From: Cydia pomonella
Lineage: Eukaryota; Arthropoda; Insecta; Lepidoptera; Tortricidae
DNA: 64,000 nucleotides
Direction of reading: 5' to 3'
Assembly: GCF_033807575.1 (NCBI RefSeq)
Contig: NC_084716.1
Span: 2,728,001 to 2,792,000, forward strand
Under the pieces are notes generated by a model. That model did no database searches. It had not been told where the DNA came from and saw nothing but the letters and a program-made list of their open reading frames with translations. This document shows positions 9,728 to 20,543 of the stretch, piece by piece. The first letter of the stretch is position 1. Every line of letters begins with the position of its first letter. A program made the translations under genes and the position numbers.

Positions 9728-12332
9728 GCAGTGCCGGATTAAGAAATTTTGATGCCCTAAGCATTTCTAGATCTTGGTGCCCCCTCTGCCTAGGCTCATC
9801 CAGATTACATTGACAACATTGTTTTTTTTTGGTAAACTAAGTGACGTTCTTGGTCGCATTACTGCTGCAATTTGTATTTTCAATCCATTACTTATTTTAT
9901 CAAGGAAATTGACAGTGCTGCAGCAGTAACGTTGCAACAGTAATGCTGGTGCAGTCGCCATCCTAATGTCACCTTTATCAAAGCATGCGTGAACTAAATG
10001 ACTGAAATTATCTATATCTATGATTGTGTACTTGCCTTCCCGGCTAACTATGTGATTAAAACCTGCTTTGGTTCACTTCACAAATAAACCCTAGAAGTAA
10101 CATGACCAAAAGTAACCCGAAAGTTACATAAGGACTGAGGCCCAGAGGCAATTGTAAATTCGTATGTGCGACAGGGAGACAACACGTCGAACGTGGTTCA
10201 CGGTTGACACTCAGTTGTTTCTACCGTGGCGGGCAATCGTGCGAGGCCGAAGGCCGAACTGCAGGATAGCAGTGCTTGGAATTGAACCAATGGTGGAAAT
10301 AGTAAAAAAACGAATCCAACGGCCATACTCATAAGGTTGAAGATCCGGAGTGCCCACTTGGCGCTTCCGAGCAAGACCTCAAGGCGGAGTTGGGAGAGAG
10401 CTGGGTTTTGTGACTGAAAAAATAGCCAGTGTAAGCGAGGACTAAGGTCGAGCTCCACACAGGGTTGAAAAGAGAGCTTTTCTGAGAAGCGCATTCATGT
10501 GAGGCCAAAGGTCGAGCTTCAGCAGGGCCGAACTCTGGCAAGAATCTATGGCCAAGTGTCTTAAAAAACTAAGTCGAAAGCTGAGCTCTTCATAAGGCTG
10601 AAAGCGCGGTCCGATCGGCGCTTTTACGTATGAGGCCAAAGGCCACGCTGCAAGAAAGCAGAACTTGGAATTGACAAATTGTGTGAATGAGGCCGAAGGC
10701 TGAGGTCCTCATAAGGTTAGACGCCCGGGGAGTCTTATGGCGGCGCGCTATAAAAAAAAACCAATGGCGAATTGTAAACAAGGCATAATGCACAGCCACG
10801 AGAGACTAAAAGCCTGGATTTGGATCTGGACACATTTGGCTTAAGGCTAACTTTTACGTAAAGTAAAAAGCCGAGTATGAATAAGACCTAACGAAATCGA
10901 ACCAATTTTATCATGGCTCTCCTGCTGCTCGGCATTTGGCCTCGCTCAAAAGGGCACTTGATTAGAGTTAGTTGCAGCCGATGAAATAGGCGTTTCGAAC
11001 CGAAGAATTTCTTTGGCAGGATTGGCCCCTAGGAGTTAGGACCCAAGGGTTGATTTAGTTAAAAAGTGGAGCCACCAAGTTTTGTAGTGTACATTTTTAG
11101 AGGAGGGGGTGGGCTCTCAACTTTACTCGTACCTTGATATCTACATCAGTTAAGCTAGTAGGCTATGTTTGGTATCGTTTTCGTATAAATCGGGAATGCC
11201 GAACTCATTTACGAGTATGGTATCACATTGACACCATTCCGAAGTAGAAACATGTAAAATTTTCATTTTTTTTTTTATATTCCTCTTCACGCTTCAACCG
11301 CTGAACCAATTTAGTTGAAATTTGGTATAGAGATGATTAGTTTAGTCCCAAGAAAGGACAGCATAGTTTTAATCTAAAAAAATCATCGTTAAGGATGTGT
11401 AAAGGAGGGTGGAAGTTTATGTGGGGAATCAATAACCGCTGCACCTATTTGAATGAAATGTGGTATGATCTATATTTTAGATTTTGTCGACAATGAGAAC
11501 AAACGTAACTTAGAATCTAAACTTAAATAGTTATTGACCTCCGACTGACCGACTTCGCCGAAGCTAAAATAAACCTGAATCTAAAATCTGGGTGGCATCA
11601 CTTTTTAATTACATCTTAGGAAACCAAATATTAATTCTGCTAAAGGAAACCTTTGGTACAAATAAAACCGTATGCTTTTGGTTTTCGACCTTCGAGGGGC
11701 CCCGAACCTGCACTTTAGCCTTTGATTCCGTCATCAGTTTTTTATAATAAAACTTTGACAATTAGTTCGCACGAGCTTGGCCGTGTGCAATACGTCGCAA
11801 ACCAATCTGGTGTGCAAGAGCTCGGGCAGCATGAGTGACAAATTCCGATCCTCGAAAATCTGTTAAGACTTCGGTGCAAAGCCGAAGGCCGAGTTGCAAG
11901 AGAGCGAAATTCGGACACGACATAATTATAAATTAAGACAAAAGTGTAGATCTACTATTAAATTCGACACTGAAGGCTGAAGAACAAGCTCCACGTAGGG
12001 TTGAAGACGAGTAGATTTCTAAAACTGAGCTCTACGTTGTGTGTAAGGCCCTTTGGCCCAAAGGCTGACAGATTTGCAGAATGCCGGAAATCAAAAATCA
12101 ACCACGAACCAATAGGTAAAGTATGATGAAAAAATCAGCATATTGCAAGCCTGATGGAATGGGCCCTCGTAGGGGCAAAGGCCTGCGTTGGAGACGCACT
12201 TACGTGCCCTATACACGACGCACAAAGTTTCATGTACAAACTACCCGTTTTTTTCCCCCACGATTTTGGTGCCCCCCTAGACGTGGTGCCCTAAGCAAGT
12301 GCTTATTTTGCTTAATGGTTAATCCGGCACTG
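9728..12332. mobile_element. hAT-like DNA transposon, non-autonomous, 2605 bp
   Basis: TGAACAAG occurs directly on both sides (9720-9727 and 12333-12340). The element begins CAGTGCCGGATTAA and ends with the exact reverse complement TTAATCCGGCACTG (the inverted ends then diverge, with TGCCCTAAGCA-type sequence on both sides). An 8-bp target duplication and CAG-starting ends are the standard signature of the hAT superfamily. Joining the flanks restores the host repeat through GAACAAGATCTAG, which also supports the limits. I find no transposase: the internal frames are short and lie in degenerate GGCCGAAGGC repeats. It is a non-autonomous copy. Confidence 0.85.
10228..12080. repeat. Degenerate GAGGCCGAAGGCCGAG-type repeats inside the hAT-like element
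   Basis: GAGGCC(G/A)AAGGC(C/T)GAG-like words recur near 10234, 10501, 10633, 10689 and 11878, usually followed by a CTGC...AGAGCA or CTCATAAGGTT block. They sit in a region richer in GC than its surroundings. Between 11240 and 11600 the pattern is broken by AT-rich sequence with ACCGCTGAACCAATTTAG, probably another old insertion. The minus-strand open frames at 10198-10799 come from this repetitive structure and are not genes. Confidence 0.65.
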
Positions 12333-12428
12333 TGAACAAGATCTAGCAAGTAGATTTTTTTTAATACGTCTTAAATGGTACGGAACCCTTCATGCGCGAG
12401 TCCGACTCGCACTTGGCCGCTTTTTTTT

Positions 12429-13632
12429 AAATAAAGGGTGTTTATTTAGTCACCCACAATAATTAACGGGCCGAATATATAGGTCATATTGAGCAACATT
12501 TACTAAGGGACCTACCCCGAAATCGGGGAAAAAAAAATTCTCCCATAAAAAATGACAATGTCAGGCCAGTCAAATACTTACGTAAAATAATGTTCCTTGG
12601 ATTCCTTAGACTATCTTTAGTCACCACAGGTTTACATTAACCTGTACACATTAACAAAAGTTGTCAAACGTCCTACTCTGTGTAATTATTATATGATAAA
12701 CTCATCATGAATAATCATTTACATCGTAAAAGTTTTCAAAACGGTTAAATTTCCTACAAAATAAGCAACACGAAAACCGTTAAAATGTTTTATAGCCCAA
12801 ATCATATTCCACACGTACTTTTAATACCAAATTCACATTCATGTCTACATCATTTCACTTGCCTTAACAACACATCAAATGCACGACAATTTCGTTAGGA
12901 TGCTTTGGAAAATGGGTCTTAAGTCTTGGTTATTAAGGTTGATTTGAGATTGTTTGAAAAGTCGGATTTGCATCACAATTATCCTATTTTGTAGGCGTCA
13001 AGTGGAACCCATGTCACACCTGGGGATGTGTTCCAATCGCGTACCAAGTAAGGGGAGTCAGTCAGCCAAATCGATGACGAAGCTCTCAGTACATTTTTGA
13101 CTTCAATAAACGGTCCATATGACTGACACTTATCTGACACATGTAAGTGTTCTGTCATGTAATTGTCAGATGACAGAACTACATAATCTAGATAGATTTA
13201 CGTACATAGTACGATACGTAGTTACGTAAATGGTACGTAGTACGATGTACGATAGTACAGCGCGTAGATTGACAACGTTGAATATCAACGTTCTATTACA
13301 AAATAAAACGAGTGCGATTGTGTCTTTCTAGGTGTAGATTACATTTAACATGAGAAAAAAAAACACTACATTTCATCTCATACAAAAAGCTCTAATCCGT
13401 CACATTTTTTGAGGACAAAAAACAAAACAACGAAAAGAATTTTGACCCTTTATTTCATTTCCAGATGGAAAGCGTCTATTCTTTAGGAGAGGGAGGGTGT
13501 CAGGGAAGGGGGAAGTAAATATCATCTCGGTCGAAATTGGGATAGTACCTCGTTACAGAAAATCAATCTAAAACCCTTTAACAAATCGTAACATTTTAAT
13601 ACCGCTCCATGTTACTCTGCAGGACTAAGATG
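12429..13632. other. No gene; possible old repeat at the left
   Basis: 12440-12650 (GGGTGTTTATTTAGTCACCC onward) looks like a degenerate interspersed repeat. The rest is AT-rich, with a small cluster of TACGTA words at 13198-13250. No supported gene. Confidence 0.4.
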
Positions 13633-13734
13633 GGCAGCGCTTTATCATTTGTCACCATGCCTGTCACGTTCTAACAGGTATGTAAGCGCGAAAGTGACGG
13701 GCATAGTGACAGGTAAAAATGGAACCATGCTGCC
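13633..13734. mobile_element. Short foldback MITE
   Basis: GTCACCATGCCTGTCAC on the left arm pairs with GTGACGGGCATAGTGAC on the right, with outer GGCAGC and GCTGCC also matching. About 100 bases, non-coding. The overlapping 64-codon frame at 13649 is accidental. Confidence 0.7.
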
Positions 13735-13984
13735 ACCGCTGGCTTATTTGAGAAGTCAACTCACTCGCTCTCGTTCATCAAAGAGAACATACTATCCTAC
13801 ATTTTATATTTACATGAAGCGTTCAAGTATGGAACGTGGATGAATGTGTTTGGATAGATTTGAGGTTAAGGGTTGGGGTTACACATGTCTTTAGGGTAGA
13901 CAGGTTTATTTGTGAGGAATAAAATAAGTTTGGGTATAAAAAACAAGAAAGAAGGCGTATAATAAAAGGAAAAAAACTTGGACA

Positions 13985-14165
13985 AATAAATAGAAATAAA
14001 TAAATATTTGGGGATAATCTAACATACATTGACCTAGCCCCAAACTAAGCAAAGTTTTTAGAGTCTGTGCGGAAAGATTCGTGGAATGTAAGGGGGCCTA
14101 TACATTCCACGACTCTTCTCTTTCCGAACAGAATCTACTATGGACACTAAACTAAGCATAGACGA
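13985..14165 (-). mobile_element. SINE-A 3' part, split by a MITE
   Basis: Antisense SINE-A tail: AAATAAATAAATATTTGGGG, TTGACCTAGCCCCAAACTAAGC, then after the insertion CTATGGACACTAA. Aligning with 31286-31618 shows the sequence is continuous if 14061-14135 plus one TA is removed. The tRNA-like head is missing. Confidence 0.75.
14061..14135. mobile_element. 75-bp foldback MITE with TA duplication
   Basis: GAGTCTGTGCGGAAAGA and a diverged reverse complement form arms around a GGGGGCC centre. TA flanks both sides (14059-14060, 14136-14137). The paralogous SINE copies read GCTTGTACTATGGG or GCTTGTAATATGGG across the site, so the unfilled site with a single TA can be seen directly. Confidence 0.85.
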
Positions 14166-14401
14166 TCTCAACTAAGTACTAGACGGAGCACATTAAGGCA
14201 AGCTCCACACATACGCTGCTAAAAGTATTTGAGCTGAAAATATTATAGCTGCGATCGCGTCATTAAGAGTAATCATTAGTGGTAATTTTTACATACACAC
14301 GTTCTCGACATTTTCCTCTTTTGGTCCTAAATTTTTTTTTGTATTCAAGATTTTTATTGTTGTATGACTGTTAGTTTGTAAGGTATGTCTCTATGGGCCG
14401 T

Positions 14402-14720
14402 ATGGCTCACTTTCATTGGTCGATAACTCGGTCGATATAAAGCATGCGGAGACTTCCCGCAGGCGGTATAACGACTAGTGAAACTCATAAGTCGATAGTT
14501 CGGTCGATATACAGCATGCGGGTGACTCCCCGCAGGCGGTAAGGTGGTGTAACGACTAGTGAAACTCATAATGGCATGTATTTTGGAAATCTCCCGCACC
14601 CCGCATACGGGCCTTATCTATCAATGAAAACAGATTCCCGAATGCGGGCTCTATGGCATGCTTTATGGAAATCTTCCGCACCCCGCACGTGGGCCCTATC
14701 TACCAATGAAACTGAGCCAT
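14402..14720. mobile_element. TIR element with duplicated arms
   Basis: ATGGCTCACTTTCATTGGT at the left is matched by ACCAATGAAACTGAGCCAT at the right. Inside, the left half holds two direct copies of a ~80-bp unit with CGGTCGATATA, AGCATGCGG and GACTAGTGAAACTCATAA. The right half holds two copies of a unit with GGAAATC(T)TCCCGCACCCCGCA. The two halves are partly inverted versions of each other. About 319 bases and non-coding. Confidence 0.7.
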
Positions 14721-14941
14721 TAGTTGCCAGAAATTAAATAATATTTGATTTCTTTTCATAAGCGCTTAAAGAACCTCAAAATAGCAAGTATTTTGTCAAT
14801 TTTCTTTAGCTGTGACACAATAGGAAACTGAATTAATACAGGTAAATCAAAACCATGGACTAAAATCTAAATAATTGCTTTAAAAATAATGTTCTACAAT
14901 TTAACTTTTCAATATAGAAAAGATTATAATAATATGGCTTA

Positions 14942-15576
14942 CAAGGAAAGGTACCCAACTGTCCGGTTCCGATTTGATTTATATTTATATATGTTATAGA
15001 GTAGTCTAAAATAACAGACACGTATTTTTTTTAACCTGCCCAAACTCAACCTATTGGGAGAAATTGTCTTCCAAAGTACTAAAAAATTACTAAATCTTCT
15101 AACTCCTATAGAAAGTGATGCTCAAGCAACTTGCTAGTTAATGGCTTGTTTGAGTATATGTTTGAAAACAGGAAAAAATAATGTACACGTGTTTTGTTAT
15201 ATCTACTTAAACTCAAGTTTTCCTAAAAAAACACCCGTCTTTATGTGTAACTTTAGCGATAAGATATTATAAAACTTCGAATGTCGATTTTTTTAGGAAA
15301 AAATGAGTTTTAGCCGATATAACAAAACACGTGCTCATTATTTTTTGCTGCTTTCAAACATATACTCAAACCAGCCATTAACTAGCAAGTTGCTTGAGCA
15401 TCACTTTCTATAGGAGTTAGAAGATTTAGTAACTTTTTAGTACTTTGGAGGACAATTTCTCCCAATAGGTTGAGTTTGGGCAGCTAAAAAAAATACGTAT
15501 CTGTTATTTTAGACTACTCTATAACATATATAAATATAAATCAAATCGGAACCGGACAGTTGGGTACCTTTCCTTG
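14942..15576. mobile_element. Large foldback element, two ~290-bp arms
   Basis: Begins CAAGGAAAGGTACCCAACTG and ends with its exact reverse complement. The arms (about 14942-15232 and 15285-15576) match along nearly their whole length around a centre of about 50 bases. TTA lies directly outside both ends (14939-14941 and 15577-15579), a 3-bp duplication of the type made by PIF/Harbinger elements (TWA). No protein is encoded. A transcript crossing it would fold into one long double-stranded hairpin. The superfamily call rests on the 3-bp site alone. Confidence 0.85.
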
Positions 15577-16325
15577 TTAGACGATTCGTTATATAGGTAA
15601 TTTAATGTCATCGAAATACTTTCTCTTGGGACACCGCGAGCTTAAAACTTAAATCCCTAAGTAAGCCACTTTTTACTTAATATTAATACGTTTTGACAAC
15701 TTATGTAATAACTTTGAGACATTAACACGTTAATACTTTAAACCTTTGGCAGACTTACAAAAGAATTAAGCGTTCACAATAATAATGTATTTTGATTTCA
15801 GTTATAAAAGCCTCAAGATCATTTAAAAGGTTTTAGACGGTTCTCTTCAACTTTTGTATTAAGAGCAACATTTCATCTTTATCTTTTAGATAGGTACAGT
15901 CAACATCATACATTATAGTAAGTAACGGCTAAAACGGCCAAATTTATCGTATTACACGTTTGTTGCCACAGAAGTTTCTTCCGATATATATGACTACTTT
16001 CTTAATTATAAAACTCCTGTGAGACTCGAACATATTAAAGTCGATAAAATTCGACATGTTTCGATCCTATTATCGAGGATTTTCTTCACGGAGCACCGCA
16101 TTTACTGGTCAAGAGCGCGACGTGTACATGTGTAATATCTGACTGCTTTGGTCGTAATGCTGACTTTACGAAACTTCTTGCAGCTTGATAGGTGTTTTCA
16201 ATGTACGCTGTAAATTTTTGTCTTTTTCAAGTTACATCTAACGATAAGTAACTATTAGTTTTGTAAAAAAATATACGTGTTTCAAATCGATGAAGAAAAT
16301 GTAAGACTTCTAAAGCAAGGTTTAG
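15577..16325. other. No gene; faint MITE trace
   Basis: TACAGTCAACATCA at 15896 resembles the end of the element at 18145, but I find no convincing partner end. Otherwise nothing recognised. Confidence 0.4.
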
Positions 16326-16442
16326 ACTAGCAAGAACTTGCATGAAATTTTCATTACATTGCGGTATATGATCAAACTTTTGAATTCAGTTTATCTTACT
16401 AGTCGGCAATGTAACATAAATTGCATGAAAGTTCTTGCTAGT
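16326..16442. mobile_element. 117-bp foldback MITE
   Basis: ACTAGCAAGAACTTGCATG at the left and CATGAAAGTTCTTGCTAGT at the right are near-perfect complements. The inner ATTACATTGC and GCAATGTAA also pair, leaving about 40 bases in the centre. Non-coding; the 85-codon frame that crosses it is accidental. Confidence 0.75.
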
Positions 16443-17451
16443 ATACTTAAACCTCGGTTAAGTAAAAATTACCAAGAGATACTCCTTATGATTCCATTAT
16501 TATGGGACAAATTCTTTTATAATGTAAATTACTTCCCGAAATTCGATTCCGAACAGCCATCGATCACAAAAATGTATCGGGTTTGGAACTTTTGATTGAT
16601 TCCGCCTGAAGCTAAGATAAGAAAAGATAATTAAGTTTCAATATGGATGACAAAATACCACTGAGAAGGCTCATGGGGAAAGATAAGTCTCTGAATTATA
16701 AATAAATAATGAGAAATAAGTAATATGATCAATCAATCAAGAAATAACCTAGTTGCGGACGAAGAAAAACTCGGTTCGGTTTTTGCAACATTTTCATTAT
16801 TTTAATAGTACTTTGTAGGAGAGGCTGGAAAACCGCTCAAAGATGGACGAGTGAGTTTGAGACTCAAATAATATGAGTCTATCTTTAGCGTTTCCGGCCG
16901 AGGCATTACATAGTGCTTGTCACGACTACTGCGTGGAAATAAGAAAACATTTGCATAACTATGAGTAATTTAATAGAAATTAATATTTATATTGGCGTGA
17001 GGATAATTGTTGAAAGAAAGCGATGTATTTTTGCTAGAAACATTTATATTTTCTTCATTAGAATAACTCATTTTTATAGCGTAGTGTTTCTTGTATTTTT
17101 TAGTCAAACACAATTTATAGCTACTATCGAATTCAGTAAGTATTTTCCGATCCCGCCTTTTTTACTTTTTTATCACTTTTAAGAGGCGTTTTTCTGTGTC
17201 GTTTTTCGTGTCGTATCAGGCCGTCAAGGAAGAGGCCAATGAAAGGCATGCCTGGAGATTGCGTCACCGACAAGAGCGCAGCTCTTAAATGTACGATGAT
17301 GATGTTTCCGATGTTTCGACGCAGGTTTCACTGGTCGTGGTTGCGGATAACTGATCCGAGCAAAATGTCAAAACACAAGTCCAAGACATGTGCATTCATA
17401 AATAATAATAATTATATTAATTTTCGTGTAATATACTAGTTTTTGCTGTAA
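16443..17451. other. Nothing firmly recognised
   Basis: AT-rich sequence. 17205-17350 is richer in GC and may be an old retroelement piece, but no family motif is clear. Confidence 0.4.
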
Positions 17452-18022
17452 ATGATACAATTCTTGGCTTCCGTGGGCTCATTTCGTTGGGTGGGTGACA
17501 TTCGAAAAATCGCGGGACACTCTACAATTCCTTCCGCCTCCTTGTGTGTGTTCTACCGCTTGTACAATGGGCTGTGCTCTGAAGAATTGTTTGACATGAT
17601 GCCAACGGCCGCTTTCTATCACCGCACCACTTGCCGTTGGCAGGGTGTTCATCCTCAAACCCTAGAACCTAAATGGTCGCGTACTGTGCGGTTTAAGAGG
17701 AATTTCCTCCCGCGGACGCTTCGGCTGTGGAATGAGTTTCCTGCCGAGGTTTTCCCAAGAGGCTGCAGTATAAGGTTCTTCAAAAAAGGAGTGTACAAGT
17801 TTTTAAAGGGTTGACAACGCGCATGTAGTATCTCTGGTGTTGCAGGCGTCCATATGCTACAGTGACTGCTTACCATCAAGCGGGCTACAGCCCAGCATAC
17901 GTGCTTGTTTGCCAGCGACGTGGTATAAAAAGAAACTTCTGGATGAGATTAGCCCAGAACTGGGATGGCGTGGTGTACGCGAAGAAAGGCCTAGGCTCAG
18001 CAGTGGGTGACTGGGCTAAAAA
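17452..18022 (+). pseudogene. Chimeric LINE relic: CR1/Jockey-type end inside an RTE-type end
   Basis: The 120-codon frame at 17452-17814 is a composite. Its first ~22 residues (FRWVGDIRKIAG) are of the RTE C-terminal type (RWVDDIRxIAG). From about residue 25 it switches to SLCVFYRLYNGLCSEELFDM, TVRFKRNFLPRTLRLWNEFP and FFKKGVYKFLKG, the C-terminus of CR1/Jockey-type LINEs. A 3' UTR follows with CTGCTTACCATCAAGCGGGC and GCCAGCGACGTGGTATAAAAA (to ~17935). At 17940-18022 an RTE-type end resumes (WMRLAQNWDG frame, then CTCAGCAGTGGG). The simplest reading is that the second LINE inserted into the first. Both are 5'-truncated and dead. The insertion duplication is not clean. Confidence 0.75.
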
Positions 18023-18144
18023 ATACACACTATTAACATAATATTGATGAATATTCTACGAACTCATGTTACCTATTTGAGATTGTTGTTGTTGATATGG
18101 GTTGTGATTATGTTTACATATATGGGGGCCATTATGCTTAAAGT

Positions 18145-18373
18145 TGTACAGTCAGCATCAAAAGTAGCGGATCAAACACGGTTTTATAAGTATCTACCGT
18201 TCTGTAACAGCTTAACAAAATGTGGTGGTTCTATATGTAGAATAATTAAGATGGTAAAATATATACTTTTGAATGTAAATTTTAGAGATTTATCTATATT
18301 TGGAAAAGTTATCCGGAATATCAGATACTTTTGGCACGTTGTTTCATCCGCTACTATTGATGCTGACTGTACA
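18145..18373. mobile_element. TA-flanked MITE, ~222 bp
   Basis: TA duplications at 18147-18148 and 18371-18372 enclose an element that begins CAGTCAGCATCAAAAGTAGC and ends with its near-exact reverse complement. CAGT ends with a TA site fit Tc1/mariner-type elements. The 125-codon plus-strand frame that spans it (18044-18421) is not a gene. Confidence 0.8.
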
Positions 18374-18498
18374 CTACACTTATTTTTTTTATGTCGACTG
18401 TTTTATGGTATTTCTATTTAGAATGACGAGCTCTTTTGTTTCTGATCGATGAAAAAAAGTGTCACAAGATATTTATTTCCTTACAATTTTTCATAGAC

Positions 18499-18819
18499 TT
18501 AGTATAAGTAACGGAATGGACAAATCATATAATGTATGAACATTTTAAGACACTTTTCTTCTTCATGAACTTCATGAAAGCGACGTGTTAAAAATACAAT
18601 ATTTTTTATCATATAATTACCCCCAAACCACACACAATTATTCTCCATTTGAGAGTATGCCACTTTCACCAAAAAGGCTGAAATGTCGTTGTTAAAAAAG
18701 CACTTAACCCCTTCTTTGCTCTCGAATATTTCTTGAAAAGAAACTCGGTCCAATATACCCTTGTCAAGCAAAGCCCTGATGTGTGTCCAAAGTTCAGATA
18801 TACTTATAATGCTTAACAT
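18499..18819 (-). CDS. Unrecognised 106-codon open frame
   Basis: ATG at 18817-18819, stop at 18499-18501. The translation has a mixed, protein-like composition (for example ELWTHIRALLDKGILDRV and VSFQEIFESKEGVKCFF, then a basic C-terminus), unlike most frames here. I recognise no family, and no other exon, promoter or polyadenylation signal is evident nearby. In 64 kb of DNA an open frame of this length is expected by chance. It could equally be a transposon remnant. Confidence 0.15.
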   Translation of the reverse strand: MLSIISISELWTHIRALLDKGILDRVSFQEIFESKEGVKCFFNNDISAFLVKVAYSQMENNCVWFGGNYMIKNIVFLTRRFHEVHEEEKCLKMFIHYMICPFRYLY

Positions 18820-18944
18820 ATTAGTGAGGGGTCAAGTCGGGCGTTCTTAACTTTTTCTGACGGCCATCTTTAAGATTATGATGAATTGTGTAGTTGTGAG
18901 CAATCTTTTTCGCTACGTGGTAAAAGTTTGTGGTTGTAAAAATT

Positions 18945-19230
18945 TATTTTTCATCACACTTGCTCGACACCAGTGACCTGCGAAATTGCTTGGAGAGATT
19001 ATGAATGAATTCATTTATAGTGTCGTCATGCACTTTTGCAGGCGACACTACATATGAGGACTTTCCGTGCCTATGTCGAAAGTTTATGTACTGTAAAACG
19101 GTATACGATACATGTGCGAACTGCGAATAGGTAGTTTGCAACTCGAGTCGATTTTAAATACTCCCTTCTGTCGTCTTTTAATGTATCGCCATTCGTTGCG
19201 AATTTCCTACTTTCCTGACTTGTCTCTAAA
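18945..19230. repeat. Interspersed repeat related to 56.2 kb
   Basis: GAGATTATGAATGAATTCATT plus GTCGTCATGCA and a preceding TGACCTGCGAAA block also occur at 56190-56255, showing a shared family. TTCATCACACTTGCTCG at its left also begins the repeats at 2924 and 19239. Non-coding, family unknown. Confidence 0.55.
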
Positions 19231-19238
19231 TAACTATT

Positions 19239-19770
19239 TCATCACACGTGCTCGAAAAAGATCTTATTTCATGCCGGTGTACTGAAGGACAAAGGCCTAT
19301 TTTGTTCCCACGAGAGTTATGGATTGTGAAAAAAAGCTATAACTCCCTAGGGAGTTTTAGCTTTTTTCTTAAATTATGTCACTTATTCATACAAACCAAG
19401 TAGCAAAAACGAATTTTATTTTTAAAATATTGACGTTTGTAATTTAATATTTTTGTTTATGTTTAAAATTATTTAATTTGATTAGTTTAACAGCCGTTTA
19501 AAATATTTTTACATAATTTTCAATCGTGGCTGAATGCCGAATAGGTCTGTGCCTTCGATGCCTAACCTGTCAAGAAATTACAAAAAGGCGGACAAAAGTT
19601 TGATATGTCACCGTATTTAAGAATGATTTCGCTTAAAATTTAGTTTTTTCTTCGCAAATGTGATGAAAAACATTGTGTGTAACTCCAGGGGTAAGAATAT
19701 TGCAAACTCGGGTCTTTAATTCCCTCGTATCCAAAATTTCACTTACCCCCTCGTTGCACAATGTACTATT
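19239..19770. repeat. Interspersed repeat, copy 2 (paired with 2.9 kb)
   Basis: Begins CATCACACGTGCTCG, ends CACAATGTACTATTA, and shares ordered blocks with 2924-3412. It has an extra AACTCCCTAGGGAGTT palindrome near 19342 and about 40 more bases. Non-coding. Confidence 0.65.
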
Positions 19771-20543
19771 ACAAATAAGCGATGCGGTCCGTAAATCCTT
19801 AATTTCTACCTAGGGCTGTATTGTACCAATCAGCAAAACTATATTAGCTTAGCACCCTGCATACGAATGTGTATGTAGGGGTGCCAAGCTGAACTCGGAT
19901 TAATTAAACCTCGTACTCGCAAATCAATTCGAGCTCGGTCGTTAATTTCTTGTTTTTCGCCCTTAATCCACAATTTAGGTACACTTTCTTTATTTTTGAT
20001 AAGAATTTTACCTATTCTTGAGATGAAAACTTTTCACTATCGTTGACTAGAGGCAGACTTTAAGTTTAAAATCGCAACTTGTTTTGTTATAGTTATTATT
20101 AATATATAAGTACCGCTTAATCTAAATTCTCGTTCTGCCTCTACGAAGCATTTTCGCTGCATACCGGGAAACTCACTAGTCAATTTGAACGTACACTGAC
20201 ATCGGAATGATTTTTGAATCATTTTATTTAGTTATGATGCGTCTCAATCGCTCCAATACATGTACGGACAAGTGCGTGTGAAATGTACGATAAGGGTCTC
20301 ATCACACCTTTCGATACGGAATCGGTAATATCCGATAGAAAAAAGTTTTTATATGCAATAACAGCAAAAAAGACGGTGACGCGTCGTCAGGCGTCGGTTG
20401 AGCCCATAGATATTCATATTTCTATGGTCGAACCAAACCACATTTTTTCGCTCTTATTGCGTGGACATAAAGCTTTTTCCTATCATCTATTGCCGATTGC
20501 TCGGGTAGGTGTGGAAAGACTAACTAAATATGTGACTTTAGAC
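19771..20543. other. No gene; one short hairpin
   Basis: GCACCCTGCATAC and GTATGTAGGGGTGC at 19852-19886 form a small imperfect hairpin. Nothing else recognised. Confidence 0.4.

Larger units (their letters stand above)
9050..12428. mobile_element. AAGGGTTCCGT repeat, interrupted by a hAT-like element
   Basis: Left end AAGGGTTCCGTAGCC at 9050; right part ACGGAACCCTT followed by GCGCGAGTCCGACTCGC and ACTTGGCC at 12380-12420. The ends are inverted relative to each other, and a third copy of the end lies at 9078-9088. I know this as a very common lepidopteran interspersed repeat. Its own length is about 770 bases once the 2.6-kb insertion at 9728-12332 is removed. No coding content. Confidence 0.75.

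Noticed and set aside
10198..10799. Four overlapping minus-strand open frames
   Set aside because: They lie in the GGCCGAAGGC repeats of the hAT-like element, overlap in different frames and show no transposase motif.
18044..18421. 125-codon open frame, plus strand
   Set aside because: It spans a TA-flanked MITE from end to end; the translation includes both terminal inverted repeats.
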